Shown here piece after piece: positions 10,688-21,725 of a DNA stretch of 64,000 bases; positions within the stretch are counted from its first letter, which is position 1; every line of letters starts with the position of its first letter. The stretch is from the NCBI RefSeq assembly GCF_002006995.1, contig NZ_MRUL01000017.1, positions 1 to 64,000 of the forward strand. Direction: 5' to 3'. The translations under genes and the position numbers were made by a program. This stretch comes from Izhakiella australiensis (GTDB lineage Bacteria > Pseudomonadota > Gammaproteobacteria > Enterobacterales > Enterobacteriaceae). The notes under the pieces are model-generated. The model did no database searches. It was not told the origin of the DNA and saw only the letters and a program-made list of their open reading frames with translations.

Positions 10688-10754
10688 CTAATCAAAAGAA
10701 GCGCATTCTATCAATGCTACACGCGGCTTGCTATACACCTCAGCCGCCGAAACT

Positions 10755-11825
10755 TTACTCGCCGACGCGTTCATCCGGCGCGGCGGGGTTGCGACTGATA
10801 AACATCGCATCCCCGTAGCTGAAAAAGCGATATTGTTGCGCCACGGCCTGCTGATAAGCGTGCATGGTATGGCGATAGCCGGCAAATGCGCTAACCAGCA
10901 TGATAAGCGTCGATTCAGGCAGGTGAAAATTCGTCACCAGCGCATCGATTATCTGATAGTGGTAGCCCGGATAGATAAAGATGCTGGTGTCATCGAAAAA
11001 CGGCGCAATCAGCGCATTCTGTGCCGCCTGCGCGGCGCTCTCCAGCGAACGGACCGAAGTTGTGCCAACCGCGATCACCCGATTGCCGCGTGCTTTACAG
11101 GCCAGCACCGCGTCGACCACCTCCTGCGGCACCTCGGCATACTCGGCGTGCATAATGTGGTCTTCAATACTATCAACCCGCACCGGTTGAAAGGTACCGG
11201 CGCCCACGTGCAGCGTAACAAAGGCGGTTTCAATGCCCCTGGCACGCAGCGCCTGCAGCAGCGGCTGATCAAAATGCAGCCCGGCCGTCGGCGCGGCAAC
11301 CGCGCCGGGCTTCTGGCTGTATACCGTCTGATAAAGCTCGCGATCGGCCTCTTCATCGGGACGATCAATATAAGGCGGCAGCGGCATGTGCCCTACCGCA
11401 TTAAGAATTTCCAGCACCGGACGCGGATCTGCAAAGACGATTTCAAACAGCGCATCGTGACGCGCCACCATCGTAGCATTGACACTCTCGTCATCACCCA
11501 ACAAAAGCGCGCTGCCCGGCTTAGGCGCCTTGGATGCCCGGACGTGCGCCAGCACACGGTTATCATCCAGCATCCGCTCTACCAGCACTTCAATTTTGCC
11601 ACCGCTGGCCTTGCGCCCGTAAACGCGTGCCGGAATAACCCGGGTATTGTTAAACACCAGCAGATCGCCCGGATGAAGTTTATCCAGCAGGTCGGTGAAT
11701 ACCCCATGGCTGAGATTGCCGGTTTCTCCGTCAAGCGACAGTAAACGGCAGCCGCTACGCTGGGCCTGCGGATAGTGGGCAATCAGAGAGTCAGGTAAAT
11801 CAAATGAGAAATCAGCAACGCGCAT
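10755..11825 (-). CDS. queA: S-adenosylmethionine:tRNA ribosyltransferase-isomerase
   Basis: Transfers and rearranges the ribosyl group of S-adenosylmethionine onto preQ1 in tRNA to make epoxyqueuosine. The 356-residue product starts at the ATG at 11825 with [19 protein letters not shown], as in E. coli QueA. Further family segments are [31 protein letters not shown] and the C-terminal [15 protein letters not shown] longer frame to 11858 is not supported. Paired with tgt, which performs the previous step of the same pathway. Confidence 0.97.
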   Translation of the reverse strand: MRVADFSFDLPDSLIAHYPQAQRSGCRLLSLDGETGNLSHGVFTDLLDKLHPGDLLVFNNTRVIPARVYGRKASGGKIEVLVERMLDDNRVLAHVRASKAPKPGSALLLGDDESVNATMVARHDALFEIVFADPRPVLEILNAVGHMPLPPYIDRPDEEADRELYQTVYSQKPGAVAAPTAGLHFDQPLLQALRARGIETAFVTLHVGAGTFQPVRVDSIEDHIMHAEYAEVPQEVVDAVLACKARGNRVIAVGTTSVRSLESAAQAAQNALIAPFFDDTSIFIYPGYHYQIIDALVTNFHLPESTLIMLVSAFAGYRHTMHAYQQAVAQQYRFFSYGDAMFISRNPAAPDERVGE

Positions 11826-11972
11826 GGTTATTTTTGGCAGAGTTAAAACAGGGCGCATAGTTTAACGGAAAAGCCCCCGCAGCAGAACCTTTCTCATCGC
11901 CGATTGCCGCGAAACCTGCGCGACAGCAAAAAAATATCGCCGGGGGCGGCAAATTGCCAATATACTGCCGCG

Positions 11973-12554
11973 ATGAACTTTCTTGCTCATCTTCACCTTG
12001 CCAGCCTGGCGAACAGCTCGCTGCTGGGAAACCTGATGGCCGACTTTGTGCGCGGCGATCCTTATCATAGCTGGCCGCCGCCGATCGCGGCAGGCATCGC
12101 CCTGCACCGCCGTATTGACGTACTGACCGACGGCCTGCCGGAGGTGAAAGCGATGCGAGCGCACTTTCGCCCCGCAACCCGGCGCGTTGCCCCCATTACC
12201 CTGGACGTCGTCTGGGACCATTTTTTGTCACGGCATTGGGATCGGCTGAACCCGCAGCAATCGCTGGCGGATTTCCTGCAGCAGGCCGAGGCCAGCATCG
12301 TCCCCCAGCTGGCGCACACCCCGGCTGCATTTCAGAATCTGAATCGCTATCTGTGGCAGGAAAACTGGCTGCAACGCTATGCCGAACGGGACTATCTGCA
12401 ACAGGTATTCAATGGAATGGCCAACCGGCGTCCGCGGCTGTCAGCACTACGCGACTCCTGGCTGGATTTTTGCGATAATTACCCCGAACTTGAGCAAGCG
12501 TTCTGGCAGTTTTATCCCCGGATGATGACGCAGGCGCACAGCGGCCAGCTCTGA
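11973..12554 (+). CDS. acpH: Acyl carrier protein phosphodiesterase
   Basis: Removes the 4'-phosphopantetheine group from acyl carrier protein. The 193 residues begin [20 protein letters not shown] and include [14 protein letters not shown] and [13 protein letters not shown], the HD-type metal-binding pattern of the AcpH family. The ATG at 11973 gives the family length; an upstream frame to 11904 adds unrelated residues. It is divergent from queA, which is the usual enterobacterial arrangement (older name yajB). Confidence 0.95.
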   Translation: MNFLAHLHLASLANSSLLGNLMADFVRGDPYHSWPPPIAAGIALHRRIDVLTDGLPEVKAMRAHFRPATRRVAPITLDVVWDHFLSRHWDRLNPQQSLADFLQQAEASIVPQLAHTPAAFQNLNRYLWQENWLQRYAERDYLQQVFNGMANRRPRLSALRDSWLDFCDNYPELEQAFWQFYPRMMTQAHSGQL

Positions 12555-12628
12555 CAGCCGCCGATAGCCAGCAGCGCTTTAATTTGACGCTAACAATTTG
12601 GCTACAGTAAAGGCGGGCGCTATTTACA

Positions 12629-12657
12629 TTGGTTTCCAACCTCGCCTCGCTTATACT
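12629..12657 (+). promoter_or_regulatory. Sigma-70-like promoter of the peroxiredoxin gene
   Basis: TTGGTT, a 17-base spacer and TATACT lie 45 bases before the ATG at 12703. The leader then contains a strong ACAGGAGTG ribosome-binding site. No OxyR site could be confirmed by eye. Confidence 0.5.
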
Positions 12658-12702
12658 GCCGCCGTCTTGTCATTAAAACCTAACCAACTAACAGGAGTGA
12701 AA

Positions 12703-13305
12703 ATGGTCCTGGTAACTCGTCAAGCCCCGGATTTTACCGCTGCCGCAGTATTAGGTAACGGTGAAATCGTTGAAAATTTCAACTTCAAAAAGCACACGGC
12801 AGGCAAACCTACCGTACTGTTTTTCTGGCCGATGGATTTCACGTTCGTTTGTCCGTCAGAGCTGATTGCTTTTGACAAACGTTACGAAGAATTCAAAAAG
12901 CAGGGTGTGGAAGTTGTCGGCGTATCCTTCGATTCTGAATTCGTTCACAACGCCTGGCGCAACACCCCGGTCGATAACGGCGGGATCGGCAAGGTACAAT
13001 ACGCGATGGTTGCCGACGTTAAGCGTGAAATTCAGAAAGCTTACGGCATCGAACATCCGGATGCAGGCGTCGCACTACGCGGCTCCTTCCTGATTGATAA
13101 AGACGGCGTGGTTCGCCACCAGGTCGTTAACGACCTGCCGCTGGGTCGCAATATTGATGAAATGCTGCGTATGGTTGATGCGCTGCAGTTCCACGAAGAG
13201 CACGGCGAAGTTTGCCCGGCTCAGTGGCAGAAAGGTCAGGAAGGTATGGGCGCGTCTCCGGAAGGCGTGGCTAAATACCTCAGCGAGAACGCCTCTAAGC
13301 TGTAA
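12703..13305 (+). CDS. Typical 2-Cys peroxiredoxin (AhpC/TsaA family)
   Basis: Thiol peroxidase that reduces hydrogen peroxide and organic hydroperoxides. The 200-residue protein has the peroxidatic cysteine C50 in DFTFVCPSE, with Pro and Thr of the active site just before it, and the resolving cysteine C171 in GEVCPAQW. The conserved Arg is in GVALRGSFLID. This is the Prx1-type arrangement rather than the AhpC of the ahpCF operon, and no ahpF is adjacent. The reductant is therefore probably thioredoxin (inference). The ATG at 12703 has AGGAGTG upstream; the gene has its own promoter and terminator, so it is monocistronic. Confidence 0.95.
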   Translation: MVLVTRQAPDFTAAAVLGNGEIVENFNFKKHTAGKPTVLFFWPMDFTFVCPSELIAFDKRYEEFKKQGVEVVGVSFDSEFVHNAWRNTPVDNGGIGKVQYAMVADVKREIQKAYGIEHPDAGVALRGSFLIDKDGVVRHQVVNDLPLGRNIDEMLRMVDALQFHEEHGEVCPAQWQKGQEGMGASPEGVAKYLSENASKL

Positions 13306-13334
13306 CCTGCCTTAGATTCATTTCTGGCTATCTC

Positions 13335-13364
13335 AATACCGGTCCCTGTGGCCGGTATTTTTTT
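13335..13364 (+). terminator. Intrinsic terminator after the peroxiredoxin gene
   Basis: AATACCGG and CCGGTATT form an 8-base-pair stem with a 9-base loop, followed by a run of seven T. It lies 30 bases after the stop codon. Confidence 0.9.
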
Positions 13365-13490
13365 GCCTGCAAGTTGGCCGCCACCCTTCACAGCGAACGG
13401 GTAACGGCTGTTTTCGGATCATGCTGCATATCAGGCAGACCACCACGCCGCTACAATCCGGGATTATGGTAACCGACAGGAAACAGATCG

Positions 13491-14756
13491 ATGAGGCAGT
13501 GGCTGAGCGCGGGTTTATTATTCTTACTATCAGCAGTGAGCGCGCCGTGCCTTGCTCAGTCCGCGCCGCAGTGGCAGCTGGAAAAAGTGGTAGAAATTGC
13601 CCGCCACGGCGTGCGCCCGCCGGTATCATGGGACAGACGCGCAATAGAAGCCGACACCGGCCGGAGCTGGCCGCGCTGGTCTACGCCTGACGGAGAGCTG
13701 ACGCAGCACGGCCGGCTGGCGGCCACCATTAAAGGTCAGCTGGAAGGCCAGCACTATCGCCGGCTTGGCCTGATCGACAAAGATTGTCCTACGGCGCGTG
13801 ATGTCTATATTTATGCCAGCCCGCTGCAGCGCACGCGGGCAACTGCCGACGCGCTAAGCCAGGGCGCCTTCCCCGGCTGTCAGCTGCAGGTACATTATCA
13901 GCAAAGCGGCAACGATCCGCTGTTTCTCACCGGCTCTCAGCGCATCCCGCTGGACGGCACGAAAGCGAAAGCCGCCGTATTGCAGGCAATGGGCGGCAGC
14001 GTACAGGCGGCACAACGGCGCTGGCAGCCTGAGATTAACCGCCTGGCGCGGGCGCTATGCCAGCAAGGCCGTCCCTGTCCGTTGCTTTCAACGCCCTGGG
14101 CGCTAAACGTTAACCATCCCGGCAACGTTTCTGTGCCGGCTCTTGACCATCAGGCAGCCGCAGCCGAAACGCTGCGTCTGGCCTGGAGTGAAGGTCTTCC
14201 GGCGGCACAGGTAGGCTTTGGCAGCGTCAGGCAGCAACGCGATTTAACCCCGCTACTGGAGCTAAACAGCGTGAAGTACCGCTATAGCAACGACGTCCCC
14301 TATATTGCCAGCCGCCAGGGTTCGCGCCTGCTGGCGCAAATTATCGCGGCGCTGGAATCAGAGCGCCCCAGTGACGTCGGGCAACGCTGGCTGCTGCTGG
14401 TGGCCCACGATAATAACATCGCTTATTTACGCACCCTGCTGCGTTTCCACTGGCAGCAGGCAGATTATCCTGAGGGAAATATTCCCCCCGGCGCAAGCCT
14501 GGTCTTTGAACGCTGGCGCGATAATTTCAGCGGCAAACGCTATTTGCGCATCCTGTTCCGCACCCAGCGGCTGACGCAAATTCGCCATCTCACCCCGCTA
14601 AAATCAATCAGCGATCTGCTGCAAACGGAATATAGCCAGCCCGGCTGTCGGCACACCGACGCGGGCATTCTCTGTCCGCTGGACGCCAGCCTGCAAACCT
14701 TCTCGCAACGGCTGGATAGCGAGGTGCTGCAACCGTTCAGCTGGCCCTCTTCCTGA
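13491..14756 (+). CDS. Periplasmic histidine acid phosphatase (AppA/Agp-like)
   Basis: The 421-residue protein has a signal peptide ending near SAPCLA (residue 22). The branch-2 histidine phosphatase motif RHGVRPP lies at 38-44, where His39 would be phosphorylated. A second motif HDNNIAYL lies near residue 305, with the HD proton-donor pair. The family includes phytase AppA and glucose-1-phosphatase Agp. RHGVRPP is closer to AppA (RHGVRAP) than to Agp (RHNLRAP), but the substrate cannot be fixed by eye. It is convergent with the adjacent permease, stops seven bases apart. No Pho box was recognised upstream. Confidence 0.85.
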   Translation: MRQWLSAGLLFLLSAVSAPCLAQSAPQWQLEKVVEIARHGVRPPVSWDRRAIEADTGRSWPRWSTPDGELTQHGRLAATIKGQLEGQHYRRLGLIDKDCPTARDVYIYASPLQRTRATADALSQGAFPGCQLQVHYQQSGNDPLFLTGSQRIPLDGTKAKAAVLQAMGGSVQAAQRRWQPEINRLARALCQQGRPCPLLSTPWALNVNHPGNVSVPALDHQAAAAETLRLAWSEGLPAAQVGFGSVRQQRDLTPLLELNSVKYRYSNDVPYIASRQGSRLLAQIIAALESERPSDVGQRWLLLVAHDNNIAYLRTLLRFHWQQADYPEGNIPPGASLVFERWRDNFSGKRYLRILFRTQRLTQIRHLTPLKSISDLLQTEYSQPGCRHTDAGILCPLDASLQTFSQRLDSEVLQPFSWPSS

Positions 14757-14762
14757 AGGGAT

Positions 14763-16151
14763 TTAAGCCGATGTGTCCTCTTCAGGTTGGGGGACAGGCG
14801 CTATCCGCTGAATTTTACGCTGATACAACAGCTTCCAGGCCAGCAGCAACCACAGTACCCAAATACCGCCCGCATACAGCGAAATCCGGGTATCCGGCCG
14901 GATACCAATTAATACAATGATAAAGATCAGAAACAGTATACCGATGGCTGCCGTCAGCACGCCTCCCGGCAGGGGAAAACGCGGCATCGGGCTGCCCGCA
15001 GCGCGCAGGCTACGGCGATAGCCGATGTGCGATAACAGAATCATCATCCATACCCAGACTGTGGCGAAGGTCGCCAGCGAGGCGATAAGCAAAAAGACGT
15101 TTTCCGGCATCAGGTAATTCAGTAAAACCGCCAGCAACATCGCCAGCATCATACCGCTGACGGTCACCCAGGGAACGCCCCGACGCGAAACGCGCTGAAA
15201 AATACGCGGCGCCTGCTCTTGTTCAGCCATGCCATGCAGCATCCTTCCAACGCCAAATACATCGCTGTTAATCGCCGAAAGCGAGGCGGTAATCACCACA
15301 AAATTAAGCAATGACGCCGCAGCAGCAATGCCCAGGTGCTGAAATGTCAGTACAAAAGGGCTGCCCTGGGTACCGACCTGATTCCAGGGGTAAATAGCCA
15401 TAATTACAAACAGCGTCCCCACGTAGAACACTAGGATGCGTAGGGGTACCGCATTGATCGCCGCCGGAATCGCTTTGTCCGGATCGCGCGCTTCCCCGGC
15501 GGTAATACCGATGATTTCAATACCACCATAGGCGAACATGACCACCTGTAGCGAAAGCCACATACCGGCCAGGCCATGAGGAAAAAAGCCGCCCTGGCGC
15601 CAGAGATTATCGATGCCGGTTGGCTGGCCGCCGTTACCGATCCCCCAAATAATGATGGCCAAACCAGCGACGATCATTAAAGCGATCGCCACCACTTTCA
15701 CCAGCGACAGCCAGAATTCCACTTCACCAAAAATATTGACGCTCATCAGATTGATGGCGCCGATGACCAGCACTACGCTCAGCACCCATACCCAGTGGGG
15801 CACCTCAGGAAACCACACGCTCATATAGACGCCGAAGGCGGTCACGTCGGCGATAGCCACGATCAGGATTTCGAAGCAGTAGGTCCAGCCGGTAATATAG
15901 CCGGCCAGCGGACCAAGGTAGTGATGGGCGTAGTGGGAAAAGGAACCGGCCTGAGGATTATTTACCGCCATTTCGCCGAGGGCGCGCATAATAATCCATG
16001 CGGCACCGCCGCCGATCAGATAAGCCAGTATCACTGCTGGCCCGGCAATTTCGATGGCCTCCGCCGAACCATAAAACAGCCCGGTGCCGATAGCCGATCC
16101 CAGCGCCATAAAACGGATATGCCGAACGCTCAATCCCTTCTTTAAAGCCAT
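14763..16151 (-). CDS. ProY-type amino acid permease, intact tandem copy
   Basis: APC-family transporter of 462 residues with about 12 membrane segments. It starts [22 protein letters not shown], typical of the AAT subfamily that holds ProY, AroP and LysP. It shares long stretches with the neighbouring proY copy, such as [20 protein letters not shown] and [20 protein letters not shown]. The ORF is complete, including [18 protein letters not shown], the region where the neighbour is broken. It is more divergent from E. coli ProY than the neighbour, so its substrate may differ. The two copies are in tandem, 174 bases apart. Confidence 0.85.
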   Translation of the reverse strand: MALKKGLSVRHIRFMALGSAIGTGLFYGSAEAIEIAGPAVILAYLIGGGAAWIIMRALGEMAVNNPQAGSFSHYAHHYLGPLAGYITGWTYCFEILIVAIADVTAFGVYMSVWFPEVPHWVWVLSVVLVIGAINLMSVNIFGEVEFWLSLVKVVAIALMIVAGLAIIIWGIGNGGQPTGIDNLWRQGGFFPHGLAGMWLSLQVVMFAYGGIEIIGITAGEARDPDKAIPAAINAVPLRILVFYVGTLFVIMAIYPWNQVGTQGSPFVLTFQHLGIAAAASLLNFVVITASLSAINSDVFGVGRMLHGMAEQEQAPRIFQRVSRRGVPWVTVSGMMLAMLLAVLLNYLMPENVFLLIASLATFATVWVWMMILLSHIGYRRSLRAAGSPMPRFPLPGGVLTAAIGILFLIFIIVLIGIRPDTRISLYAGGIWVLWLLLAWKLLYQRKIQRIAPVPQPEEDTSA

Positions 16152-16284
16152 AACTCCCCACTTGTCTATACGTGTAAGGTCATGTGCAACATAGTCAGCG
16201 CGGGAAACAAGGGCAATGATAAATCTTTGACTGGTATCGCTTCAGCTCACAGTTTTGAAAATTAAAGGGAAATTTTAGTCTGCG

Positions 16285-16307
16285 CGGCACCCATTAACCG
16301 GGTGCCG
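16285..16307 (-). terminator. Hairpin after the broken proY copy
   Basis: CGGCACCC and GGGTGCCG form an 8-base-pair stem with a 7-base loop, 19 bases beyond the proY stop on the minus strand. The following tract is only weakly U-rich. Confidence 0.5.
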
Positions 16308-16325
16308 TAAACCTGTAAAGAGAGA

Positions 16326-17700
16326 TTATGATGACGAAGCGCGCCGCGCTGCCGCCCTGAGAACCAGCTGCCAGCCTGTAACCAACAGCAGCAACCAGGC
16401 CGCACCGACGTACAGCGATATGCGGGTATCCGGGAAGTAGCCGATCAGCACGATGATAAACGCCAGAAACAACACGCCGACCGCCGCGGTAAAGCGCCCG
16501 CCGGGCATAGCAAACTGCAATGACTTACGCTGCTCCGGCGTGAGCTGGCGACGAAAAGCAATATTCGCCAGCAGGATCATGATCCATACCCACACCGTGG
16601 CAAAAGTGGCTAACGAAGCGATAACCAGAAAAACCTTCTCCGGCATCAAGTAATTGAGATAAACCGCGATCAGCAGAGCGACCATCATCACCACCACCGT
16701 CAGCCAGGGAATGCCGCGCTTTGAGACCTGACCAAATGCCCGGGGCGCCGGCCATGCCATGCAGCATACGCCCGACGCCAAAGACGTCGCTGTTTATCGC
16801 TGAAAGGGAGGCGGTAATCACCACAAAATTGAGGATCGAGGCCGCCGCCGCAATCCCCATATGCTGGAAGGTCATCACAAACGGACTGCCCTGGGTGCCT
16901 ACCTGATTCCACGGATAGATAGACATGATGACAAACAGCGTGCCGACATAGAACACCAGGATACGCAGCGGCACCGAGTTGATCGCGCGCGGAATGGAAA
17001 TCGCGGGATCTTTCGCCTCGCCTGCCGTAATGCCGATAATCTCAATGCCGCCGTAGGCAAACATCACCATTTGCAAAGAGAGCAGCATCCCCACGATGCC
17101 ATGGGCAAAAAAGCCGCCGTTGCTCCACAGGTTATGGATACCGGTGGGCTGACCACCGTTACCGATCCCCCAGATAATGATGGCGAACCCGGCCAGAATC
17201 ATCAGTACGATAGTGGCCACTTTGAAAAAAGAGAACCAGAACTCCAGCTCGCCAAATACCCGCACGCTCATCAGGTTAATCGCGCCGATAATCAATACCA
17301 CGCTGAGCACCCAGATCCAGTGCGGCACGTCCGGAAACCACACCCCCATATAAACGCCAAACGCGGTTACATCGGCAATGGCAACGATCAAGATTTCAAA
17401 GCAGTAGGTCCAGCCGGTTATATAGCCAGCCAGCGGGCCGAGATAATCCTGGGCGTAGCGCGAAAAAGAGCTGGCCTGAGGGTTATTCACCGCCATTTCG
17501 CCCAGCGCGCGCATAATGATATATGCCACCGCGCCGCCGATAATATAGGCCAGCAGCACGCTGGGCCCGGCCATCTGAATGGCATCGGCGGAACCATAAA
17601 ATAACCCGGTGCCAATTGCCGATCCCAGCGCCATAAAGCGGATATGGCGGGAACTCAATCCTCGTTTGAGTGAGCGATTTGATTGTTGCATTCCGTTCAA
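16326..17700 (-). pseudogene. proY: proY, frameshifted by an apparent 11-base deletion
   Basis: This copy follows E. coli ProY closely up to [10 protein letters not shown], then the frame changes. The next in-phase family sequence, [17 protein letters not shown], is in another frame and runs on to 16326. Comparison with the intact neighbour shows that after ATGGCC eleven bases encoding most of a four-residue EQxx segment are missing near 16752. The expected product is about 457 residues. As read, the first frame ends at 16525 after 391 residues with a foreign tail, losing the last three or so membrane helices. It could be a real null allele or an assembly error, but it is not a homopolymer slip. 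Confidence 0.85.
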
Positions 17701-17710
17701 CCTTCAAATG

Positions 17711-17735
17711 AAAAACCACGGGCAAGCCCGTGGTT
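17711..17735 (-). terminator. Intrinsic terminator of brnQ
   Basis: On the minus strand AACCACGGGC and GCCCGTGGTT form a perfect 10-base-pair stem with a two-base centre, followed by TTTTT. It lies 20 bases after the brnQ stop and just before the proY start. Confidence 0.85.
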
Positions 17736-17755
17736 ACGGCGGGTATTGAAAACGA

Positions 17756-19075
17756 TTACTGATGCGCCGTCTGCTGCTTTTGTCCCAGCAACCGATCGCT
17801 GATGGCGGCGATCAGCGCCACCACCAGCGTCGGCGGCAGCCAGGACAGTCCCTGATCCGCCAGCGGCAAACGTTGGAAAAATGCCGGCACCATGCTGGTG
17901 ACGTTGCTGGATTTAAACGCATCCACGATGCCAAACAGCAGGCTGACCAACATCGACGGCGCCACCAGACGGCTGCTTTTATTCCACCAGTTCAGCGTAA
18001 AACTCAGCACCACCAGCACGATGCACGGCGGATAAATAGCCGTCAGCACCGGTACCGAAATATGGATAAGGTGACTCAAACCAAGGTTGGACACCACCAT
18101 CGAAAACAAGCCGAGAATGAACACCAGCGTCCGGTAGGAAAACGGCAGATACTGCGCAAAAAACTCGGCGCAGGCGCAGGTCAGCCCCACCGCCGTCACC
18201 ATACAGGCGACAAAGATCAGCGCCGCCAGCAGAAAGCTGCCGAAGCCGCCAAAGGTGTGCTGCACATAAGCATGTAAAATCGCCGCGCCGTTAGCCCCCT
18301 GCTCAACCAGCGCGCCGCTGCCGGAGCCGAGCTTAAACAGGCTGAGATAAAGCAGCGTCAGGCCGATACCGGCGATAATGCCGGCAATCATGGTGTAGCG
18401 CGTCAGCAAAGAAGCCTGCTCAACGCCGCGAGAGCGGGCGGCGTTAACAATAACGATGCCAAACACCATCGCGCCCAGCGTATCCATGGTGAGGTAGCCG
18501 TTAACAAAACCGCTGGAAAACGCGGCGCGCTGATAGTCGACGGTCGCCGGCACCAGTCCGCCCGCAGGCCAGAGCAGTGCGGCAACGCCCAGGATAGTTA
18601 GCGCAACGATTTTCAGCGGCGCGAGGAAATGGCCGACGGTATCCAGTAGCTTGCCCGGATACAGTGATATGAGGATCACCAGCGCAAAGTAGATCAGGCT
18701 GTAAATCAGCAGCGGGCTGGCGCCATCACCGGTAATTGGGGCGATGCCGACTTCAAATGATACGGTTGCGGTGCGCGGCGTTGCAAACAGCGGGCCAACC
18801 GCCATATAACAAACCGTCGCCAGCAGCACGCCGGCTTTTTTGCCAATCGGCGAGCTGAGCGCATCAATGCCGCCACCCACCCGGGCCAGCGCAATAACCG
18901 TGATAACCGGCAGTCCGACTGCGGTTATCAGGAAACCCGCCGCCGCTATCCAGACGTGCTCACCGGATTGAATGCCAACCATGGGGGGGAAAATGATATT
19001 GCCTGCGCCAACAAACAGCGCAAACGTCATAAAGCCCAGCGCAAGAATATCCTTAGTCTTTAAATAATGTGTCAT
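17756..19075 (-). CDS. brnQ: Branched-chain amino acid transporter BrnQ
   Basis: Cation-coupled importer for leucine, isoleucine and valine (LIVCS family), about 12 membrane helices. The 439 residues from the ATG at 19075 equal the E. coli length and begin [20 protein letters not shown], then [14 protein letters not shown]. The frame is open a further 59 codons upstream, but that part has no family resemblance. It lies between phoR and proY as in other enterobacteria. Its own terminator separates it from proY. Confidence 0.96.
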   Translation of the reverse strand: MTHYLKTKDILALGFMTFALFVGAGNIIFPPMVGIQSGEHVWIAAAGFLITAVGLPVITVIALARVGGGIDALSSPIGKKAGVLLATVCYMAVGPLFATPRTATVSFEVGIAPITGDGASPLLIYSLIYFALVILISLYPGKLLDTVGHFLAPLKIVALTILGVAALLWPAGGLVPATVDYQRAAFSSGFVNGYLTMDTLGAMVFGIVIVNAARSRGVEQASLLTRYTMIAGIIAGIGLTLLYLSLFKLGSGSGALVEQGANGAAILHAYVQHTFGGFGSFLLAALIFVACMVTAVGLTCACAEFFAQYLPFSYRTLVFILGLFSMVVSNLGLSHLIHISVPVLTAIYPPCIVLVVLSFTLNWWNKSSRLVAPSMLVSLLFGIVDAFKSSNVTSMVPAFFQRLPLADQGLSWLPPTLVVALIAAISDRLLGQKQQTAHQ

Positions 19076-19413
19076 ATCCGTGGTGTTGCCTGTAAAACTT
19101 GAGTCGTGGAGGTTATGTACTGGTACGTACTGCGTAGAATTGTTGTTATAAGCGGGCGCTAGTAAAGCGTTTGTAGCGTAGAAAGGCAACACTACATTGG
19201 AAAAGCAGAGTGATATAGTACATTTAAGAAAAAAACCAGTGAATCCGTTCAACCAACGCCATTATAGCGCCATATGATTTGTATAATTTCCAGGCAACAC
19301 GCCATTGCTCGCGGCAAACCGCCGCCATGACGCGCCTTTGGCACAATATAAGGTTATTTTCAAACCTCACAGGCAAGCCGCTTATCTCACTGCTGCGGCT
19401 GGCTATCGCGGGA
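19076..19413. other. Intergenic region upstream of brnQ
   Basis: This 338-base gap separates brnQ from the end of the pstS-like gene; both are transcribed leftward. It must contain the brnQ promoter. The half nearest brnQ has GTAC-rich short repeats around 19118-19130. No convincing gene, tRNA or strong terminator was seen, and frames here start without ribosome-binding sites. Confidence 0.5.
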
Positions 19414-20367
19414 TTAGCGGCGGCTGAAGCTGGCAGCGCTGCCCTGGCCTTCGATCTCTTTCAGCGCCTGCCGTCGCTGCATTTCGGAGAGGGGTAAATA
19501 GCCTGACTGGCGCACCAGCGCCTGTCCTTCTGGCGACAGGATTTGCTGTAAAAACGCCCGGGTTAACGGGTCGGGAGGCTGGCCCGGCGCCTTATTAACG
19601 TACAGATAAAGCTGGCGAGTAAGCGGGTAGCGTCCGCTGCGGATATTCGCTTCATCGGGCGCTATCCAGTCAGCACCGTTATAGGACAGCGGCAGCATGC
19701 GCACACCGCTTGCCTGAAAGCCAATGCTGGCATAGCCGATGGCATTGCGGGTGTTAGCCACCGCCTGAACCACGGCGGAAGAGCCAGGAAACTCGGCAAC
19801 ATCGTTGCGAAAATCCCCCTGACACAGCACCCGATGTTTGAAAAATCCCCAGGTACCGGAAGCGGAATTACGGCCAAATCGCTGAATGCGCAGCGCCGCC
19901 CAGCCAGGCTGCGTGACGCCTAAATCCTGCCATGTAACCGGCACGGGGCCGGGACCACAGCGGCGGGTTATCGAAAATAGCGCGTCAAGCTGCCTGAGGC
20001 GCAGACCGCGCAGCGGGTTATCCTGGTTAACCATCACCATCAGGGCATCGGTCGCCACCGGAATTGCCAGCGGCGCATAGCCAAAACGGTCGATAAACAG
20101 CTGGCGTTCGCTGGCCTGCATTGGACGACTCATCGCCCCGATTTGCGCGGCGCCGGCCGCCAGCGCCGTTGGCGCGGTTGAAGATCCTGCGGCCTGAACC
20201 TGAACATTGACGCCCGGATGCTGCCGGTTAAAATTCTCCGCCCACAGGGACATCAGCCCCCCCAAGGTATCCGAGCCGACGCTGGTGAGGTTGCCCACCA
20301 GCGGCTGCTCAGCCGCCACCGCCCCGGCACTCAGCAATAGCAGTATCACAAAAGCCAGCTTTTTCAT
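19414..20367 (-). CDS. PstS-like phosphate-binding protein downstream of phoR
   Basis: Secreted solute-binding protein of 317 residues with a signal peptide ending near AGAVAAEQ. LTSVGSDTLGGLMSLWAE at about 27-44 and AAGSSTAPTALAAGAAQIG near 59-77 are the phosphate-binding loops of the PstS family. FGRNSASGTWGFFKHRVL near 160 is a third ligand loop. The conserved Ser, Asp and Arg positions that hold phosphate appear present. It follows phoR by 11 bases, so it is the third gene of a phoB-phoR unit and should be induced with it. No permease genes are adjacent, so it may feed PstCAB elsewhere or act as a sensor. Confidence 0.85.
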   Translation of the reverse strand: MKKLAFVILLLLSAGAVAAEQPLVGNLTSVGSDTLGGLMSLWAENFNRQHPGVNVQVQAAGSSTAPTALAAGAAQIGAMSRPMQASERQLFIDRFGYAPLAIPVATDALMVMVNQDNPLRGLRLRQLDALFSITRRCGPGPVPVTWQDLGVTQPGWAALRIQRFGRNSASGTWGFFKHRVLCQGDFRNDVAEFPGSSAVVQAVANTRNAIGYASIGFQASGVRMLPLSYNGADWIAPDEANIRSGRYPLTRQLYLYVNKAPGQPPDPLTRAFLQQILSPEGQALVRQSGYLPLSEMQRRQALKEIEGQGSAASFSRR

Positions 20368-20378
20368 TCCGTTATCCG

Positions 20379-21701
20379 TTAACGATCGCCAGCCACATTG
20401 TCCTTCAGCGCCGGCGCGACAATTAATCCCGGCGCCAGCGTAAAGCTGAATACCGTTTCTTCGCCAGGTTCGCTGGTAATATCGAGCCGGGCATTATGGT
20501 GGCTGAGCACATGTTTGACGATCGCCAGCCCTAATCCACTGCCGCCGGTCTGGCGCGAACGCGCCTTATCAACCCGGTAAAAACGTTCAGTTAGTCGGGG
20601 AATATGTTCGGCAGCAATCCCCGGCCCGTTATCTTTCACTGCAAAGCGCGCGGCACCCTGCGGCGTGCGCAGCCAGCTGATATCAATACGCGTCCCTTCA
20701 GGAGTGTGATTAACCGCGTTATAAACCAGATTCGATATTGCGCTGCGCAGCTGCTCATCATTGCCTAACACCCGCAAATGGGGATCGGTATGGAAATAGA
20801 TCTGATGGCGACCAGCACTCAGCGTTTCCGCTTCCCGCTGCAGCATGCTTAGCATCACCGGAACGTCTATTTTATCCTGCAACTCAAACGACGGCGCAGC
20901 TTCAATGCGTGAGAGAGTCAGCAATTGCTTAACCAGCGTATCCATGCGCCGACTCTGTTCCTGCATCGTATTTAGCGCTTTATCACGCAGCGCGGGCGGC
21001 ATATCACCGTCATGCATCATTTCCAGATATCCCTGGAGCACCGTGAGCGGCGTGCGCAATTCATGACTGACGTTAGCAAAAAAGTTACGCCGCGCCCCCT
21101 CCAGCTTGTGCATTTGCGTGACATCGCGCGCCACAATCAGCCACTGGCCTTCGCTATAGGGCATGATGCGGAATTCGATATGACGGCTGTGGCTGATAAC
21201 CAGCGTCAGAGGCCGACTAAAATCACGCTCGCGCAGGTAGCGGGCAAACTCAGGATAGCGCAGCAGATTGAGGATATTCTGACCATAATCTTCCGGCCAG
21301 CGCAAACCGAGAATTTGTTGCGCCAGGCCGTTACACCAAAAAATGATCCCTTCTTCCGTTGCCAGCACCAACGCATCGGGCAGTGATTCGGCGCCGCTGC
21401 GAAAACGCTTAATCAGCTGGCGAAGCTCGCGGCGGCGGCGGCGGTTGCGCGATTGCATCTGATTGAGACCATAAAACAGCGTTTCCCAGCTGCCATGGCC
21501 GCTGGGCGGCGTCATCCTGCGATCAACCCACAGCCAGTGGGAAAGGCGCAGTAAGTTCCTGGCGTGCCAGAACATTAACGCCAGTAATGCCAGCACCAGC
21601 AGCCAGGGGAGGTAGCCGAACAGCAGCCCGGCAATCAACGCGGGCAAACAGACCAGCATCAGCTCCAGAGCTAATCTTTTCCAGGTAAGGCGTTCCAGCA
21701 C
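20379..21701 (-). CDS. phoR: Phosphate regulon sensor kinase PhoR
   Basis: Membrane histidine kinase that phosphorylates PhoB when phosphate is scarce. Of its 440 residues the first 45 or so form two membrane helices, as in E. coli PhoR, with almost no periplasmic loop. A PAS domain covers about 100-195. The phospho-acceptor is H213 in [16 protein letters not shown]. The ATPase boxes are [24 protein letters not shown] and [13 protein letters not shown]. The start is a GTG at 21701. It follows phoB by 24 bases and precedes the pstS-like gene. Confidence 0.96.
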   Translation of the reverse strand: MLERLTWKRLALELMLVCLPALIAGLLFGYLPWLLVLALLALMFWHARNLLRLSHWLWVDRRMTPPSGHGSWETLFYGLNQMQSRNRRRRRELRQLIKRFRSGAESLPDALVLATEEGIIFWCNGLAQQILGLRWPEDYGQNILNLLRYPEFARYLRERDFSRPLTLVISHSRHIEFRIMPYSEGQWLIVARDVTQMHKLEGARRNFFANVSHELRTPLTVLQGYLEMMHDGDMPPALRDKALNTMQEQSRRMDTLVKQLLTLSRIEAAPSFELQDKIDVPVMLSMLQREAETLSAGRHQIYFHTDPHLRVLGNDEQLRSAISNLVYNAVNHTPEGTRIDISWLRTPQGAARFAVKDNGPGIAAEHIPRLTERFYRVDKARSRQTGGSGLGLAIVKHVLSHHNARLDITSEPGEETVFSFTLAPGLIVAPALKDNVAGDR

Positions 21702-21725
21702 CGTATAAACTCCAGAGAGTAAAAA

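Noticed and set aside
10728..11744. A 338-codon plus-strand frame opposite queA
   Set aside because: It runs antisense through the highly conserved queA gene, lacks a ribosome-binding site and shows no family features.
16700..16800. Programmed frameshift in proY
   Set aside because: No slippery heptamer or downstream pseudoknot was seen, and the change is a loss of about 11 bases relative to the intact copy.
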